Assembly (NCBI GenBank): GCA_015207155.1
Contig: JADEXK010000007.1
Coordinates: 59,052 to 123,051, forward strand
Source of the DNA: Nostocales cyanobacterium LEGE 11386
GTDB taxonomy: Bacteria; Cyanobacteriota; Cyanobacteriia; Cyanobacteriales; Nostocaceae
DNA: 64,000 nucleotides
Reading direction: 5' to 3'
The translations under genes were made by a program, and so were the position numbers. Below, in pieces: positions 51,295 through 59,459 of this stretch. The notes below the pieces were generated by a model. It saw only the letters and a list, made by a program, of their open reading frames with translations, ran no database searches and had not been told where the DNA came from. Position 1 is the stretch's first letter, and each line of letters opens with the position of its first letter.

Positions 51295-51801
51295 ATGAAT
51301 TACCTTGTTGCCGTATTGCCAGACCGCATCCAAGCCGAAGCCGCTTACTTAGCTTTAGAAAAAGAGGGCATTAACAGTACTATCCTGGGTAAAGGTTATA
51401 AAACTGCTGACGAGTTTGGCTTGATTGACCCCAAAGAGCAAGCCAAAAAGCAAGCACAGCTCATGGCATTCTGGCTAGTACCATTCGGCTTTTTTGCAGG
51501 CTTTACCTTTAGTCTGATCACAGGTTTAGATACTTTTGCTTGGGCAGGTGAAATTGGTAATCATGTTGTTGGGGGACTGCTGGGCGCTGGTAGTGGTGCT
51601 ATGGGTAGTGTGTTTGTTGGTGGCGGAATTGGCTTAGTTGTGGGTAGTGGCGATGCTTTACCCTACCGCAATCGCCTAGACATGGGCAAATACATCATTG
51701 TCGTTCAGGTTTCTGAAGCCATTAGTCGGCAAGCAACACGCATATTACGTAAATTCGAGCCAGAAAATATCCAGGGTTATGCTGACACAACTAGCGTTTA
51801 G
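51295..51801 (+). CDS. Glycine-zipper membrane protein, conserved hypothetical
   Basis: 168 residues. The first 60 form a small alpha/beta ACT- or DUF-like fold (MNYLVAVLPDRIQAEAAYLA), then two hydrophobic segments (about 58-80 and 90-120), the second very glycine-rich (VVGGLLGAGSGAMGSVFVGG), and a soluble end with IIVVQVSEAISRQATRILRK. The pattern fits cyanobacterial proteins with general-stress-type N-termini; function is unknown. Its stop is 3 bases before the GNAT gene start, so the two form an operon. Confidence 0.75.
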   Translation: MNYLVAVLPDRIQAEAAYLALEKEGINSTILGKGYKTADEFGLIDPKEQAKKQAQLMAFWLVPFGFFAGFTFSLITGLDTFAWAGEIGNHVVGGLLGAGSGAMGSVFVGGGIGLVVGSGDALPYRNRLDMGKYIIVVQVSEAISRQATRILRKFEPENIQGYADTTSV

Positions 51802-51804
51802 TTA

Positions 51805-52362
51805 ATGAACTATTCTTTAGAAATTACAACACACCGCCTTGAGTTAATGCCCTGTTCTTTGGAGGTGGCTGAAGCTGCTACGGCAAAGAATAAATTACAA
51901 GTAGAAAAGCTTTTAGGAGCAAGGGTTTGTGATGAATGGTATGCATCTGAAGTGTGGGATTTTTTACCAGTTTATGCTCAGATGTTGATAGATGATCCAT
52001 CCCAGTTAGGTTGGGGTGTGTGGCTGATGATTCAAATTGATCATGCTACCCTGATTGGTGATTTGGGATTTTGTGGCAAACCCGATGAGCAAGGAACAGT
52101 AGAAATGGGTTATGAAGTGCTATCGACTTATCGCCAACAGGGATATGGGTTTGAAGCAGTTCAAGCCTTGGTTGATTTTGCCTTTACTCAGCCGGAACTG
52201 AAAAGAATTATCTCTCATTCCCCTGATGATCATGCTGCTTCGATGCGCCTTTTAGAAAAACTGGGAATGCAACAAATTGATAGAAATGAAAATATCTGGA
52301 AATGGGAACTAAAATTAGAATCAAGACAGATTGAGCATGATAAATTTTTAACTCAAAGTTAA
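51805..52362 (+). CDS. GNAT family N-acetyltransferase (RimJ/RimL type)
   Basis: 185 residues with the GNAT fold: RLELMPCSLEVAEAATA at the start, GDLGFCGKPDEQGTVEMGYE (beta-4), the acetyl-CoA loop LSTYRQQGYGFEAVQALVDF (Q/R-x-x-G-x-G/A form) and SMRLLEKLGMQQI at the end. RimJ/L-type enzymes acetylate protein N-termini or small amines. The substrate is not predictable. It lies 3 bases after the glycine-zipper membrane gene and 23 bases before the PSII S4 gene, so it is mid-operon. Confidence 0.88.
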   Translation: MNYSLEITTHRLELMPCSLEVAEAATAKNKLQVEKLLGARVCDEWYASEVWDFLPVYAQMLIDDPSQLGWGVWLMIQIDHATLIGDLGFCGKPDEQGTVEMGYEVLSTYRQQGYGFEAVQALVDFAFTQPELKRIISHSPDDHAASMRLLEKLGMQQIDRNENIWKWELKLESRQIEHDKFLTQS

Positions 52363-52385
52363 AAAATAACTAATAATTTTTGAGA

Positions 52386-53165
52386 ATGTTGCCAAGAGAA
52401 GAACTGTTAAAGGGTGTTGAAAATCGAGATAGTGTAGCTCGTGTCATTGATCAAGCAGAGCAAGCAATTAAAACTTGGGAAGTAGTTTTAACAGATTTCC
52501 TATCTCCGCCAGAATTGGTAGAAATTCAACGGGTGTTCAATCGGTTGACAGAAGTGCAATTAGTGATGTGGGGTGGCTATCCCCAAGCAGAACGCCAAAG
52601 AATAGCGATCGCTCGTGCAGAAATTCCCCTAGATCAATCTCAAGTCGCCCTTGTCGCCTTGGAAATTGCTGGTAATTTTCTCTTCGATACCGCCACTCAC
52701 CGCGACTTTTTAGGCGCAATGCTGGGAACGGGAATTGTTCGCGAAAAAACAGGAGATATCATTGTTCTCGGAGAACGGGGAGCGCAGGCGATTGTCGCTC
52801 CAGAATTGGCGGAATTTTTAGCCATGAGTCTGCAACAAGTGCGATCAGTATCGGTGAAAACCCAGCCAATTGAAATCACCGAGTTAAAGATTCGGGAACC
52901 CAAGAAAAAAGAATTAACTACAGTAGAAGCGTCTTTGCGGTTAGATGCGATCGCCTCGGCTGGTTTTAGTATGTCCCGTAGCAAAATGGTTAATTTAATT
53001 GATGGCGGTGATGTCCGCGTCAATTGGAAAGAAGTCAGCCAATCTAGTTTTCAGGTGAAATCAGGCGACTTGATCGCTATTCGTAGCAAGGGACGTTTAG
53101 AAGTCGGGGAAATTGCAGTTACTAAAAAAGATCGTTATCGAGTTCAACTGACAAGATATATGTGA
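52386..53165 (+). CDS. Photosystem II S4 domain protein
   Basis: 259 residues. The N-terminal 170 residues form the YlmH-like domain (LSPPELVEIQRVFNRLTEVQ, WGGYPQAERQRIAIAR, ILVTGDFLGAMLGTGIVREK-type motif seen here as HRDFLGAMLGTGIVREKTGD). The C-terminal S4 RNA-binding domain (about 183-245) has LRLDAIASAGFSMSRSKMVN and GDVRVNWKEVSQSSFQVKSG. Cyanobacterial members are annotated as PSII S4 proteins, after a fused or linked role; the molecular function is probably RNA binding at ribosomes. ATG 52386 is preferred to TTG 52380. It follows the GNAT gene by 23 bases. Confidence 0.87.
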   Translation: MLPREELLKGVENRDSVARVIDQAEQAIKTWEVVLTDFLSPPELVEIQRVFNRLTEVQLVMWGGYPQAERQRIAIARAEIPLDQSQVALVALEIAGNFLFDTATHRDFLGAMLGTGIVREKTGDIIVLGERGAQAIVAPELAEFLAMSLQQVRSVSVKTQPIEITELKIREPKKKELTTVEASLRLDAIASAGFSMSRSKMVNLIDGGDVRVNWKEVSQSSFQVKSGDLIAIRSKGRLEVGEIAVTKKDRYRVQLTRYM

Positions 53166-53226
53166 TCGGGAACAGGGGACAGGGAAATTAATGCGTATAG
53201 TTAATTTTGTCTGAGTACATATCTTA

Positions 53227-53337
53227 GGCGTTGCTTAATCAGGATATGAAAGTCAAAAACTTCATCTTTCAAACTCTTACTCTCTGCGACTCTGCGACTC
53301 TGCGTGAAACAAATTCATATTTTCAATCAGCAACGCC
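53227..53337. mobile_element. Miniature inverted-repeat element, family A copy 2
   Basis: 111 bases with ends GGCGTTGCTTAATCAGGATA and, inverted, GGCGTTGCTGATTGAAAATA; the first nine bases are identical and ATATGAA pairs again at the inner edge. The centre contains three CTCTGCGA units. The element ends 12 bases before the start codon of the FecCD permease gene and so forms its leader. Same end sequence as 13723-13818. Confidence 0.55.
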
Positions 53338-53349
53338 ATATCTTATGTA

Positions 53350-54366
53350 ATGAAAATACTATCGCCAGCCACTTTTACCAAACACCGTATACTCTGGGCT
53401 GTTTTGCTCTTGAGTACGGGACTATTAATAACTTTAGTGTTTTCTCTGTCTCAAGGAGCAGTACCCTTAACCGTCTCGGAATTTTGGCAGGCGATGCTCC
53501 ACAAAGGCGATCCCATCAAACAAACAATTGTTTGGGATTTGCGTCTCCCGCGTATTGTCGCTGCGCTGATTGTGGGTGCAGCATTGGGAATGTCAGGCGC
53601 GCTATTGCAAGGAATGTTACGCAATAGCCTGGCTGATCCATTTATTTTGGGGATTTCCGCCGGCGCAGGACTGATTGTGATTGTGATGATCGTTTTGCAA
53701 GTATTCCCGATAGCAATTCCTTTAGCTGCATGGATAGGCGCAATTTTAACTTCAGCTATTGTCATTTTGCTTGGTCGTGCTGGGTCGGGAATTTCGGTGG
53801 AACGGTTGATTTTAGGTGGGGTTGCGGTGAGTTCTTTATTGGGTGCAGTGCAAACTACATTACTTCTATTAGCTGAAGATGGTCAAATTCAAATTGCCCT
53901 GAGTTGGCTAGTTGGGAGCTTAAATGGGAGGGGTTGGCGAGAAATTTCTACAGCTGGCCCTTATATTCTTGTCGCCTTACTGGGGGGATGGCTACTGGCG
54001 CGATCGGTAAACGTGCTGGCCTTGGGAGATGATTTAGCTGTAGGTTTGGGAGTTTCGTTAACGCGATCGCGCCTATTAATTGGTGGTGTTGCCACTTTAT
54101 TAGCGGCGGGTGCAGTTAGTATCTGTGGTTTAATTGGGTTTGTTGGTTTGGTTGTACCTCACGGTGTCCGCCTCATTGTCGGTACAGATCACCGTTTTGT
54201 TTTACCACTTTCAGCGCTGGCGGGTGCTTGGCTACTCACCTTTGCAGATTTACTTTCTAGACTAGGAGCAGTGGAATTACCAGTAGGTTCTGTCACTGCC
54301 TTACTAGGTTCACCTTTATTTATCTGGTTACTGTATCGTCGTTCTGCTGGTTTGAATAAACTGTAG
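53350..54366 (+). CDS. FecCD/BtuC-type iron or cobalamin ABC permease
   Basis: 338 residues, about ten membrane helices. Typical motifs are LRLPRIVAALIVGAALGMSG, LLQGMLRNSLADPFILGISAGAG, the cytoplasmic coupling segment near LGVSLTRSRLLIG, and GLIGFVGLVVPHGVRLIVGTDH. The family imports ferric siderophores, haem or cobalamin. No binding protein or ATPase gene lies beside it in the window, so it must use a partner elsewhere or be a remnant of a larger operon. Its leader is a miniature inverted-repeat element ending 12 bases upstream, which could have replaced the original promoter. There is no obvious ribosome site. Confidence 0.9.
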   Translation: MKILSPATFTKHRILWAVLLLSTGLLITLVFSLSQGAVPLTVSEFWQAMLHKGDPIKQTIVWDLRLPRIVAALIVGAALGMSGALLQGMLRNSLADPFILGISAGAGLIVIVMIVLQVFPIAIPLAAWIGAILTSAIVILLGRAGSGISVERLILGGVAVSSLLGAVQTTLLLLAEDGQIQIALSWLVGSLNGRGWREISTAGPYILVALLGGWLLARSVNVLALGDDLAVGLGVSLTRSRLLIGGVATLLAAGAVSICGLIGFVGLVVPHGVRLIVGTDHRFVLPLSALAGAWLLTFADLLSRLGAVELPVGSVTALLGSPLFIWLLYRRSAGLNKL

Positions 54367-54437
54367 CAATCACGTGCGTAAAATCCCATACTCATGATGT
54401 ATTTAGCATAAGTCTCAACGTTTGCCACTCCAGCCAT

Positions 54438-55259
54438 ATGTACAATTACAATCAGTCTTTAACTCCTGGTTCTTGGGAAATCCGGCGTGGACATTACTTT
54501 AATTATGTCGTGCCCAGTGGTTGGCGAGTGATCGAGGATGGCCAATTTGCCGTTGTTCTATTTTCTCCAGATAATGCTGCTTTGACAATTATGGTAGGGA
54601 ATTCTGGACTGCCAGTAAACTACAACCCCTGGCAGTTTGTCTACGAGAAACTGTTGGCAATGCAGCCATATCAACTGCAAATGAGTCAGCCCCGCCAAGT
54701 TCAACCGATTGCTGGATGCACAGTTGCTTATGAGTGGGATTATACGTACACTGCCAATGGTATTCCCTGCCGAGGAATGGCCAAGTGTAGCGTGGCATAT
54801 AGCTACAACATATGTACGATGGTAATGACGTGTGCAGCATCCCACCAATCACAGTGGGCTAATTATGCTTCATGGTTGCCACAGGTAGCATCTCAAGTCA
54901 TGGCAACCAATGGGGCAGCCTTCGGAATACAAGGGATTATGGCGCAGAACATAGAAATCTCTCAAGCTGAGGGGCAAAGGCTGAGGGAATACCGTGAATG
55001 GTCTGAACGCACCTGGAAAGAAGTAAGTCGCCAAAGAGGTGAGTCTATAGATCGTCAAAATTTCCATTTTCGTGAGAACCTTGGCAATGTCACAACTTGG
55101 ACAAACCCATATGGATATCCAAACGTCGAACTGCCGACAAGCTACAACTACTTTTGGATTAACCGTCAAGGACAAATATATGGTACGAATAACCCCGGCG
55201 AAAATCCGAACGTCGGCTCAACTCAAGATTGGGTAAGGATGAATCGGTATTTGCCGTAA
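54438..55259 (+). CDS. Hypothetical protein with PsbP-like or similar N-terminal domain
   Basis: 273 residues, no signal peptide or membrane span. Residues 8-160 suggest an alpha/beta domain (WRVIEDGQFAVVLFSPDNAA, LPVNYNPWQFVYEKLL) reminiscent of secreted-effector or PsbP-type folds. The C-terminal 90 residues are aromatic-rich with WTNPYGYPNVELPTSYNYFW and GQIYGTNNPGENPN. Four Cys in the middle (CTVAYEW, CRGMAKC, CTMVMTC) could pair. I do not recognise the family. It stands alone between the permease and a PEP-CTERM gene. Confidence 0.7.
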   Translation: MYNYNQSLTPGSWEIRRGHYFNYVVPSGWRVIEDGQFAVVLFSPDNAALTIMVGNSGLPVNYNPWQFVYEKLLAMQPYQLQMSQPRQVQPIAGCTVAYEWDYTYTANGIPCRGMAKCSVAYSYNICTMVMTCAASHQSQWANYASWLPQVASQVMATNGAAFGIQGIMAQNIEISQAEGQRLREYREWSERTWKEVSRQRGESIDRQNFHFRENLGNVTTWTNPYGYPNVELPTSYNYFWINRQGQIYGTNNPGENPNVGSTQDWVRMNRYLP

Positions 55260-55400
55260 CCTATCTTCACTAGTCGTTGCGATTGCAAATAAGCACAAAA
55301 CTGACTATGCAGGTGTACCGCCAGTCACCCATATCAGCCGAGCTTTCAACCCAAAGATATATTTATAGAGCAACAACTATCAAAAATCAGGCTAATATGC

Positions 55401-55430
55401 TAATTATTGGGAGAATTCTCCCAATAATTA
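55401..55430. promoter_or_regulatory. Perfect 30-base palindrome next to a start codon
   Basis: TAATTATTGGGAGAA and its exact complement abut with no spacer and end two bases before ATG 55433. It overlaps the place expected for the ribosome site. It could be an operator, or an mRNA hairpin that hides the start. If translation began upstream at ATG 55397, the palindrome would be coding, which seems less likely. Confidence 0.6.
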
Positions 55431-55432
55431 AT

Positions 55433-56188
55433 ATGTACCAAAAAATTAAAGCAATCAGTAAAACCTTTATCACTACCTTGGCAATTTCTGTATACTGTAG
55501 TGGAATATCACAAGCACGTACAATTACTGATATCAGTCCACCAACAGGCCCAGGTCAAGGTGATTTATTTTGTCTACAAATTCAAACTCCTGTAAATACG
55601 CCGTTTGTTAATAACGACAACAGCATCACCCCTAGTCCAAATCAGATTTTGAATTTTCCGGGTCTATCTTGTAGTCCTAAAACTTTTCAAAATATAGCGC
55701 CGATAGACACTCAACTGTTTGTCGCTCCTTCAGGAGGAACAACAGAGTATTTTTTGACTCAAACAGTTGTTAATCAGACTAATGCTATCTGGAACGGCTT
55801 TAACTTTCAGATCGGTTTTGGAGCCAATAATAACTTTGCACCGCCGGAATTAATTCTTGTTCCTTCTGGTTTTGCAATTCCAGATTTTGACTTTAATGGT
55901 TTGGGTTCTGACCCACAGCCAACCTCATCCAAGTTCGCGCAACTCCTTCAAGATGGCTCCTACAATCTTCAATGGTCTGGAGGGTCTGTCGCTCCTGGTG
56001 AGTCCGTCGATTTCACATTTTCTCTTGATGTCCCCGATGATCTAGGCACAAATAATTTCTATAATTCCTTTACAATTCGTCAAACTCCTATCGCCAGAAC
56101 TGTTCCTGAACCTACTTCCATTAGTAGTTTTCTAACTTTATTAGGTTTACTAGGCTCAAGTTTTGCTCTTAAACATAAACTAACGTAA
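55433..56188 (+). CDS. PEP-CTERM sorted exported protein
   Basis: 251 residues from ATG 55433. It has a signal peptide (MYQKIKAISKTFITTLAISV..., probably cleaved after SQA) and a C-terminal PEP-CTERM tail (VPEPTSISSFLTLLGLLGSS, then a basic end KHK). That tail directs proteins to exosortase processing at the cell surface. The central part is beta-rich, with PFVNNDNSITPSPNQILNF, and one possible disulfide pair, and no catalytic motif. Frames extending upstream to 55277 lack signal character before this Met. The 30-base palindrome in the leader makes expression control at translation likely. The exosortase is not in this window. Confidence 0.82.
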   Translation: MYQKIKAISKTFITTLAISVYCSGISQARTITDISPPTGPGQGDLFCLQIQTPVNTPFVNNDNSITPSPNQILNFPGLSCSPKTFQNIAPIDTQLFVAPSGGTTEYFLTQTVVNQTNAIWNGFNFQIGFGANNNFAPPELILVPSGFAIPDFDFNGLGSDPQPTSSKFAQLLQDGSYNLQWSGGSVAPGESVDFTFSLDVPDDLGTNNFYNSFTIRQTPIARTVPEPTSISSFLTLLGLLGSSFALKHKLT

Positions 56189-56262
56189 AGTAGTTAACCC
56201 AAGTTGTTGCGTAAGTCCTACCTGTTTTTTGTCCCTGAATGCCTTTAGGGAACATCAGAAAA

Positions 56263-56310
56263 TAAATTATCCCATCTTGTGGGATGGGCAGGATGCCTGT
56301 CCTTGTTATC
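56263..56310. repeat. Dispersed hairpin repeat, half copy
   Basis: TAAATTATCCCATCTTGTGG followed by GATGGGCAGGATGCCTGTCC is the first half of the repeat at 3402 and 63172. It lies in the leader of the dioxygenase gene; the upstream extension of that reading frame is built from it. Confidence 0.7.
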
Positions 56311-56342
56311 GTCAGTATTTAAGATTTGTGGATAAATTTAAT

Positions 56343-57206
56343 ATGTCTGAATATTCTGATACACCCCAACCTTTACCGCCAATAAATACTAGTTTGGATA
56401 TTAATCAAAATCACTACTGGAATTACCATAATATCGAGGCATTGATTAGTGGTAAAAAACCTTTAACAGCATCTCAAGATGAAGATTTATTTATTGCTGT
56501 GCATCAAATCTGTGAACTTGCTTTTCACCAAATGATTATTGATATGGAACGAGTTTTGAAGACTTTAGCACAAGCACTACAAGAGACGACTGATCCCATC
56601 ATTGGCGATACTAGAGAGGTATGCTATTTTTTTCGCCGCATCCTGCGCTTTTACGAAGTTGTCAACACAACTATGCCGATTCTGATGACTATGCGTGCTT
56701 TTGCAGAGTTTAGAACTAGTATTGGCCCTACTAGCGGGTTTCAATCTTTTCAGTTCCGTCATCTAGAAATTATGAGTGGGGTTCGCAAATATTGGGATGG
56801 TGGTACTAAAAATGCCGAGGGAAAATTGCACATTGCCGAGATTGAGTTTAATCAACGTTATGGTGAACAGGTAGCGCAATGGTTTGAGTTATACCGTCAG
56901 CACAACCTCACCTACTATTATCAAATTTTCACTAGCCGTGCTGCTGGTAATTCCCAGGTAGAACGCCTAGCCAATTTACAAACTCATCCCCATGCTAGTG
57001 CAATTCTTCAGTGCTTCAGTGCTTATGATGATTTACAAAGACGATTTCATCAATCTCATTTAGGACTAGCAATTCAGCAATTAAAAATGGTTGGTGCTGA
57101 TGTTGGTACTGGTGGTACGTCCTTTCGGGATTATCTAGCTAAATACGACCAGGAAGAAGCACCTCTGTTTCCAGGTTTAACAGGATTTACGCAACAATAC
57201 TCTTAG
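56343..57206 (+). CDS. Tryptophan 2,3-dioxygenase family protein
   Basis: 287 residues, nearly all helical. The haem enzyme TDO opens the indole ring of Trp to N-formylkynurenine. Family motifs are WNYHNIEALISGKKPLT, DLFIAVHQICELAFHQMI (with the conserved His), the substrate-loop segment IGPTSGFQSFQFRHLEIM and the closing GTGGTSFRDYLAKY. ATG 56343 is chosen over 56229 because the extra 38 codons run through a dispersed repeat. No kynureninase, formamidase or other kynurenine pathway gene is nearby. The role could be Trp catabolism or a related indole oxidation in secondary metabolism. Confidence 0.88.
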   Translation: MSEYSDTPQPLPPINTSLDINQNHYWNYHNIEALISGKKPLTASQDEDLFIAVHQICELAFHQMIIDMERVLKTLAQALQETTDPIIGDTREVCYFFRRILRFYEVVNTTMPILMTMRAFAEFRTSIGPTSGFQSFQFRHLEIMSGVRKYWDGGTKNAEGKLHIAEIEFNQRYGEQVAQWFELYRQHNLTYYYQIFTSRAAGNSQVERLANLQTHPHASAILQCFSAYDDLQRRFHQSHLGLAIQQLKMVGADVGTGGTSFRDYLAKYDQEEAPLFPGLTGFTQQYS

Positions 57207-57257
57207 CTTTAAGAAGGTACAAGGGTGAACCTACATTACGTATAACTTTTTAAGCCT

Positions 57258-57443
57258 AAGCTCGACTTTATCCAAAATTAAGAACTCGGTTTCTTTATCT
57301 GGCAAAAATCCTGTCTTTCTGGCAAATACTTTTTCTACGTCACAGAGTAGAGTATCGATGAAGTTCAAAAAATAAAACTACCGTCCCACATAAGTTTCAG
57401 CTTGGGCAAGCACGTTGCGAAAAAAATGGATAAAGTCCAGCTT
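57258..57443. repeat. Inverted repeat pair, possible miniature element
   Basis: AAGCTCGACTTTATCC (57258-57273) and GGATAAAGTCCAGCTT (57428-57443) are complementary at 15 of 16 positions and enclose 154 noncoding bases including AAGAACTCGGTTTCTT. It lies in the 325-base gap between convergent genes. It may be a miniature inverted-repeat element; no coding frame is seen in the gap. Confidence 0.5.
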
Positions 57444-57531
57444 AAGCAGCAAGGAAACAAAAATTTTGACCAGTTGAGTTTCTACTCTGTTTTGCAACGC
57501 TTCCCACCTCTTGACTTGAAGTGGTTCTGAA

Positions 57532-57924
57532 TTAATTAGTTTTACTTTCCTTCAATACTTGGTCTAGGAGGTTTCTGGCAGGTTGTGCTTTAGCTAAGGC
57601 TGCTTGATGGTCGCTATAAGCACGAGTGAGGCGAGAAAGACCACTCACGCCTGTTTTGAGTTGCTCAAGCTCGTCTCCAGCAAGCAGTTCTCCATCCAGC
57701 ATCCGCCCAATCAAAGGTTTGATGTCACCCACTTCCTGCCGAATTTTTTGCAGCTTTTCTACACTACTCAGTAAAGTTTTGAGTGAGTTCAAAATGCTGT
57801 CAATATCTTGCACATCCGCCACTAATTCATCCTGTTCTTCAATTTCTACCGGATCTTGAATGTCTGACACTATAGGCAATTCTTGTGCAGATGCTTCAGT
57901 TTTTACCCCGTTTGACCGTGCCAT
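57532..57924 (-). CDS. Coiled-coil hypothetical protein
   Basis: 130 residues from ATG 57924, preceded by GAGGAAGCATTA. A longer frame from 57969 lacks a ribosome site and is rejected. The protein is soluble and acidic at the N-terminus (QDPVEIEEQDELVADVQD), with heptad-like helices in DSILNSLKTLLSSVEKLQKI and a basic C-terminal helix. It recalls small accessory proteins of gas vesicle or septal complexes, but nothing specific can be named. It stands alone. Confidence 0.65.
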   Translation of the reverse strand: MARSNGVKTEASAQELPIVSDIQDPVEIEEQDELVADVQDIDSILNSLKTLLSSVEKLQKIRQEVGDIKPLIGRMLDGELLAGDELEQLKTGVSGLSRLTRAYSDHQAALAKAQPARNLLDQVLKESKTN

Positions 57925-58215
57925 TAATGCTTCCTCAAAGAATATTTCCCAGTGTATCGCTGTTCTCAACTTACCGGAGACATTATTAGGAACTTAAATT
58001 TTAACTAGCAAATAGTCAACAAGGCTGTTGAGATTGTGTTTGATGACATCTGGATACACAGCATCAATTGTTGTTTACAGGACAGATGCATGGAAATAAG
58101 TTTGGCGATCGCCTACGCTCATACTACTCACAAATGGGCACGATGCTTGATTGAGTATGAACATTTTGCACAAAAATGTAGTTTTGGCTGAACCTCTAGC
58201 CGAGGCATATTTTAG

Positions 58216-58908
58216 TTAGGAATGATTTTCCAGGGGATTAGCAATGTATGTAAATGATGGCTCAGAATTCCAAGGGCCACGTTCATCTTTACCATTGCCA
58301 TCGGTAGATAGGTTGTAATAGAGAGCAACAGTTTCATCAGGCTGAATATTGCCAAAGAGTGGGTCTGTCAATTTACCCAATGAATCGAGAGCCTTCATAA
58401 ACATCTGTGTATGAGAGATTTCTCGTGTTAAAAGATGAACTAAGGTCTCTTTTGTTCCTTGATCAGTTGCTAGCTTAATTAATTCTTCGTAAGTCTGACG
58501 AGCGCCAGCTTCTGCTGCAATATTAGCTCTTAAATCCCGCACTACATCTCCACCTTCATTCAAGTAATTTGCCGTCCAAGCACTACCTTGACTATCTAGA
58601 AAGTGTGGGCCCATACCTCGGACTGCAAAGAGAGTGCTTTTATATGCCTCTGTTTGATCCACATTTTTGGTATGACCTTCGATGAGTTTACCAACCATCT
58701 CTAGGTGACTAAATTCCTCCATGGCAATATCTTGGAGCATGTCACGAATCCCCGCATTTTCTACATGAAAGGATTGTACCCAATATTGCAAAGCTGCTGA
58801 GAGTTCTCCAGTTGCACCGCCAAACTGCTCAAGAAGTAATTGAGCAAAACGAGGGTCAGATTCAACAATATTTACAGCATGAATAGGTTCTTTTTTGTGG
58901 TAAAACAT
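58216..58908 (-). CDS. Manganese catalase
   Basis: 230 residues, a four-helix ferritin-like di-manganese catalase that splits H2O2. The metal ligands are in the four helices: Glu in GATGELSAALQYW, Glu/His in MEEFSHLEMVGKL, Glu in AEAGARQTYEEL, and Glu/His in LTREISHTQMFM. At 230 residues it is the short form, lacking the C-terminal extension of the 270-300 residue enzymes. It would act in the cytoplasm. A palindrome lies about 110-140 bases upstream of the ATG, a possible regulator site. The next gene upstream on this strand encodes a stress-type membrane protein. Confidence 0.93.
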   Translation of the reverse strand: MFYHKKEPIHAVNIVESDPRFAQLLLEQFGGATGELSAALQYWVQSFHVENAGIRDMLQDIAMEEFSHLEMVGKLIEGHTKNVDQTEAYKSTLFAVRGMGPHFLDSQGSAWTANYLNEGGDVVRDLRANIAAEAGARQTYEELIKLATDQGTKETLVHLLTREISHTQMFMKALDSLGKLTDPLFGNIQPDETVALYYNLSTDGNGKDERGPWNSEPSFTYIANPLENHS

Positions 58909-59018
58909 ACAAAATTCCTAAAAATGTTCTCAATGCAAATTAATTGTCTTTATGGGCAATTAGTTTGACATTTTTTTAAGTTCTTCTCTTCAGTTCGACA
59001 AACTAAGAATGCGCTTGA

Positions 59019-59047
59019 GATACTACTTTAAGTATTTAAGTAGTATC
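59019..59047. promoter_or_regulatory. Palindrome upstream of the Mn-catalase gene
   Basis: GATACTACTT (59019-59028) pairs exactly with AAGTAGTATC (59038-59047) around TAAGTATTT, which itself partly continues the symmetry (TACTTTAAGTA). It lies 111 to 139 bases before the catalase ATG and downstream of the GlsB-like gene. An operator for a peroxide or redox regulator, or a terminator stem for the upstream gene, is possible. Confidence 0.5.
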
Positions 59048-59186
59048 GATGCGTTGGTTTAAAGAAATTAACATCTAGCGGGGGATAACGTCGCAATTCC
59101 CGAAGCTTGTAAGATTAGTGTGTGAGAAGATGAGAAGATTTAGCAGGCACGTTTCTCATCTCACGCTCGCTAGGTGCTAATTTAAA

Positions 59187-59459
59187 TTAGGCACTACGAC
59201 TTCTGGTCAACAGACCCCACAGGTAAATAGCAATGATTGAACCAATAACTGCTACAAAAAGACCTGGAATACTTAAACTAGCGGCAGTAAGTTGTAGTGA
59301 CCCGGTTTGCAGTAGTGTAAATAAACTACCTCCGACAAATGCACCGATAATACCCAAAATCATGGTTGAAAGAATTCCGCCACCTTGAGAACCGGGATAA
59401 ATCGCTTTACCGATCGCACCAGCTAATAATCCTAAAATGGCCCATGCAATAAGGTTCAT
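59187..59459 (-). CDS. GlsB/YeaQ/YmgE family small membrane protein
   Basis: 90 residues with three hydrophobic segments. The family (formerly transglycosylase-associated proteins) is recognised from the opening MNLIAWAILGLLAGAIGKAI, then the GSQGGGILSTMILGIIGAFV glycine-rich second helix and an IYLWGLL end. It is stress-associated in other bacteria, with unknown mechanism. GAGGAGGTATT before the ATG is an unusually strong ribosome site. It is 278 bases upstream of the Mn-catalase gene on the same strand. A short inverted repeat overlaps its stop codon. Confidence 0.92.
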   Translation of the reverse strand: MNLIAWAILGLLAGAIGKAIYPGSQGGGILSTMILGIIGAFVGGSLFTLLQTGSLQLTAASLSIPGLFVAVIGSIIAIYLWGLLTRSRSA

